Positions 62,701 to 64,000 of a stretch of DNA of 64,000 nt are shown here, in pieces. This DNA is from Chlamydiota bacterium (GTDB lineage: Bacteria > Auribacterota > Tritonobacteria > UBA1439). Under the pieces are notes generated by a model. The model had not been told where the DNA came from. It did no database searches and saw nothing but the letters and a program-made list of their open reading frames with translations. The translations under genes and the position numbers were made by a program. Position 1 is the first letter of the stretch. Every line of letters begins with the position of its first letter. The stretch lies in NCBI GenBank assembly GCA_012729785.1, contig JAAYCL010000001.1, positions 1-64,000 on the forward strand, written 5' to 3'.

Positions 62701-64000
62701 GCTACACGGTGGTGGGGGTGCCGACGCTCTCCTCCGGCGGCCCGACGAGCGGGGCTGCGAACAAGACCACCCCCCTCACGGTACACGGCGCCAACTTCGT
62801 CTACATCCCGAAGGTGGAGATACTGACCGACCCGCCGACGCGCTGCACGGACGTGAGGTTCGTCTCGTCGGCGCAGCTTGAGGCGAACGTGCCGTCGGGG
62901 ATCGAGCCGGGGACGTACGGCATCCGGGTGACCAACCCGCTCGAAAAAGCGGGCGAGCTTCCGGCGGCATACGAGGTGACCGCGCCCCCCGTGAACGAGC
63001 CGACGGTGACGGGCGTGAACCCGGCGCGGGGCAGCAACGGCGCGGCGACGGAGGTCACGATCACGGGCTCGGGTTTCACAGACGTGATGGGTACCGTGAC
63101 GCTGGACACGGTGCCTCCCACGGTCTGCACGCCTCTGACGTGGACGGACACGCAGATCACGGCGACGGTCCCGGCGGGCCTGCGCGTGGGGAGCTATGAC
63201 GTGGCGGTGACCAACGCGACGGGCACGGGGGCGCTGACGCACGGCTTCACGGCGGGCGGATCCGGAACGCTGCCGGCGGGGCAGACGACGCTGGCGGGGA
63301 CGGTGCTGCTGACGGGTGACCTCGTGGTGCCCGCGGGTTCGACGCTGACGGTGGAGCCGGGGTCGATGCTGAGGTTCGAGGCCCTCTCCGACGACACGAG
63401 CGGGAACTGGGACGGTTCCCGCGGGGAGATCAAGGTCTCCGGCCGGCTGGAGATCCTCGGCGAAGAGACGGCGCGCGCGGCCCTGACATCCAACGGCGGG
63501 GCGGCGTCGGACTGGCTCGGCGTGATCCTCTCCGACACGACGGCGTCGGTGTGGATCGAGCACGCCGACTTCACGAACGCGGTGTACGGCCTCGCGTTCG
63601 AGTCGAACCTCGCGGTGCCGGCGGCGGACGATCCGCGCCCGTGGGTGCACGATATCTACGTGGCGAACTGCGCCACGGGCGTCGCCCTCAATAGCTCGAA
63701 GGCGTTCACCTGCCCGGCGATCGACGGCTGCACGATCGACACGGTGGAGACCGGGATCACGGCCCGGAGCACGGCGGCGCCGATCTTCACGACGGTGCTG
63801 TTCAGGAACGTGGCCGGGACGGGGCTGGAGGGGAGGGAGAACGCGATCGTGACGCTCGAGGGCTCCTCGATCGTGGACGCCCCGAAGGCAATCTCCTGCC
63901 CGGCGAAGGGGACGGGGGAGCAGGCGAACGCCTCGACGGTGAACCTCGTCTTCTCGGTGCTGGGGAACGGAGCGGTCGAGCTCTCGGACTCCTCCCGGCT
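59715..64000 (+). CDS. Giant secreted beta-helix/TIG repeat protein (paralogue 2), incomplete at window end
   Basis: At least 1428 codons, open to the window end with no stop. Signal peptide at about 1-23 (ends AAHSQ). Beta-helix at about 30-420 close to paralogue 1, regulatory-like domain at about 520-600, six TIG/IPT repeats (starting at about 622, 735, 827, 913, 1001 and 1097), then a second beta-helix beginning near 1188 that repeats the N-terminal module (GTVLLTGDLVVPAGSTLTV, GNWDGSRGEIKVSGRLEILG). No enzyme motif or sorting signal is seen in the portion present. Shares a near-identical DNA block with the gene before. The rest lies beyond 64000. Confidence 0.8.
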   Translation, partial: MRSTLCLALASICVSFPFAAHSQTTSGSIWGSETWDSTMNPILVTGDVTIEEGATLTIEAGTEVRFEPSDDTEYGWDFDRCEIIVYGTLNILGTDENLVVLTGRDTAAMGWFGIIFSDVNATGTVQYCNIDRSVYGINFTSCAGGANAPAVSNCLINDVAVGMYFDSDSAPAITDCTVVNASIGFECWDVSAPVITNCNVSGLVPGAEGAGRSVYATERCTPVFTGCAFASGPVDIDCWADVSLTDTTVARTASGVVGYETRKFEQSKVPSYCKATLDNCNIIGLGDRGNGIEWDDNLDVIKVQFSRIGGFTNNVWARWGTIDLEAGIYHPVGVTALEPVIGECDDGGSNYLIDDSVDFYGIGAEPGIEVFKYPDTVTPVGVITAIGSIPSYPVTNNALFFSEDPPLNWMEEDLYYFWPNPDFDNIDLGDPDASGYWPPTYSAPYSAGENEFYGVQNPSTDFNIRMEQGSNKPPSLYQLDIWAVNNWWATTDDNVVSRYIWDRSENGYLGRATWNPHRDPDKRRTYSVSGIVVDNLNEAVEGVRVEVDISAQFAGHTVLADITDEEGYYTIYGLPPNAIEYNVTPTKLGYTFDPAAIPVSIPVADPSDVVDQDFDATLPAPRITSVGRADGLDGDAHGLPGRTNWGLASETTDIVINGLNFRDGATVYLRGPLPGADDIPCSNVVWVTGTRLTATLPAGLAVGDYVVRVVNPDTQEAVWGDTDNPGFTIVPPPPPHVSEIVPAEINSFESVDLTITGSDFITGCSVAIGGTLWSSLSVLDDGGRIVVHYSPGTLAPGRWPVRVTNPDGQTSNENVTLAVNGPPAPADIQIDPDRGPNNKVVDVIITGLNFVATPSVRIGTTFCLNVALIDAGRLEAQVPTGITPGTYDVVVTNPDGGTGTLPNGYTVEEPPLAVHGVSPPMGKDDAETDIIVVGENFKTDPNIPTVKIGDAPGTECTNVRVVSSTCILATVPAMMPGLYNLIVDNADGEQATLENGYTVVGVPTLSSGGPTSGAANKTTPLTVHGANFVYIPKVEILTDPPTRCTDVRFVSSAQLEANVPSGIEPGTYGIRVTNPLEKAGELPAAYEVTAPPVNEPTVTGVNPARGSNGAATEVTITGSGFTDVMGTVTLDTVPPTVCTPLTWTDTQITATVPAGLRVGSYDVAVTNATGTGALTHGFTAGGSGTLPAGQTTLAGTVLLTGDLVVPAGSTLTVEPGSMLRFEALSDDTSGNWDGSRGEIKVSGRLEILGEETARAALTSNGGAASDWLGVILSDTTASVWIEHADFTNAVYGLAFESNLAVPAADDPRPWVHDIYVANCATGVALNSSKAFTCPAIDGCTIDTVETGITARSTAAPIFTTVLFRNVAGTGLEGRENAIVTLEGSSIVDAPKAISCPAKGTGEQANASTVNLVFSVLGNGAVELSDSSR
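60546..60926 (+). repeat. Near-identical block shared with the previous gene (copy 2)
   Basis: Second copy of the block at 57650-58030. The flanks diverge more, so homogenisation seems local. An indel of 9 bases precedes the aligned stretch (around 57240/60125). Confidence 0.9.

Overview
The window is a 64 kb stretch of gene-dense, very GC-rich (about 70% by eye) bacterial chromosome. There are no RNA genes, insertion sequences, phage genes or CRISPR arrays that I can see, and no gap over 300 bases without a gene. The organism looks like a diderm bacterium: it has a PilQ secretin with PilP, a complete Mre/PBP2/RodA elongasome, and a PilS/PilR-sigma54 circuit. Its stress and housekeeping islands are arranged as in Firmicutes and several candidate phyla (mcsA-mcsB-clpC-radA-ispD-ispF-cysS and tmk-holB-ricT-metG-tatD). 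That mix, the TPR mannosyltransferase-like membrane protein and the giant beta-helix/TIG proteins suggest a deep-branching uncultured lineage of the Omnitrophota/Auribacterota/PVC type. This placement is an inference and not proven here.

Layout. 0.2-6.6 kb: small metabolic and accessory genes (DUF1189 membrane protein, PPC-domain protein, flavodoxin-ferredoxin, HAD-like lipoprotein, glyoxalase II-like hydrolase, a DUF3147-like gene broken by an in-frame stop, RlmD/TrmA methyltransferase, nitroreductase, phosphoglycolate phosphatase), many joined by 4-base ATGA overlaps. 6.8-15.2 kb: protein quality control (McsA, McsB, ClpC), RadA, the isoprenoid enzymes IspD and IspF, and CysS. 15.3-20.5 kb: Tmk, HolB, RicT/PSP1, MetG, TatD. 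20.5-22.9 kb: an orphan OppC-type permease, a membrane diguanylate cyclase and Maf. 22.9-24.6 kb (minus strand): a GT39/ArnT-like glycosyltransferase. 24.8-30.7 kb: an AddA/AddB-type helicase-nuclease pair. 30.7-33.5 kb: EamA transporter and DUF3352-like protein. 33.5-40.7 kb: MreB, MreC, MreD, PBP2, RodA and a TIGR03960-type radical SAM protein.

40.8-56.8 kb is a type IV pilus region: a degenerate GGDEF membrane protein, a stand-alone MshEN domain protein, PilB, PilC, PilS, PilR, the pilin PilA, a minus-strand TPR/mannosyltransferase-like gene inserted in the middle, then PilM-N-O-P-Q. Upstream of pilA lies an AT-rich spacer with a near-consensus sigma54 promoter, which the adjacent PilR (with an intact GAFTGA loop) should activate. 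The window ends with two tandem paralogous secreted proteins (the second runs off the end) made of parallel beta-helix repeats, a carboxypeptidase-regulatory-like domain and TIG/IPT repeats. They are near-identical over part of their DNA, and their position right after pilQ suggests cell-surface or pilus-linked adhesins, which is a guess.

The most unusual items are: the twin giant genes with a homogenised block; the pilA sigma54 promoter with a tandem upstream motif; PilQ with two STN-like domains separated by an in-frame 81-bp tandem repeat; a probable leaderless promoter in front of a catalytically dead GGDEF gene; McsA-McsB-ClpC without CtsR; and the DUF3147-like gene with an internal TAA. 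I did not find a clearly new multi-gene defence or metabolic system.
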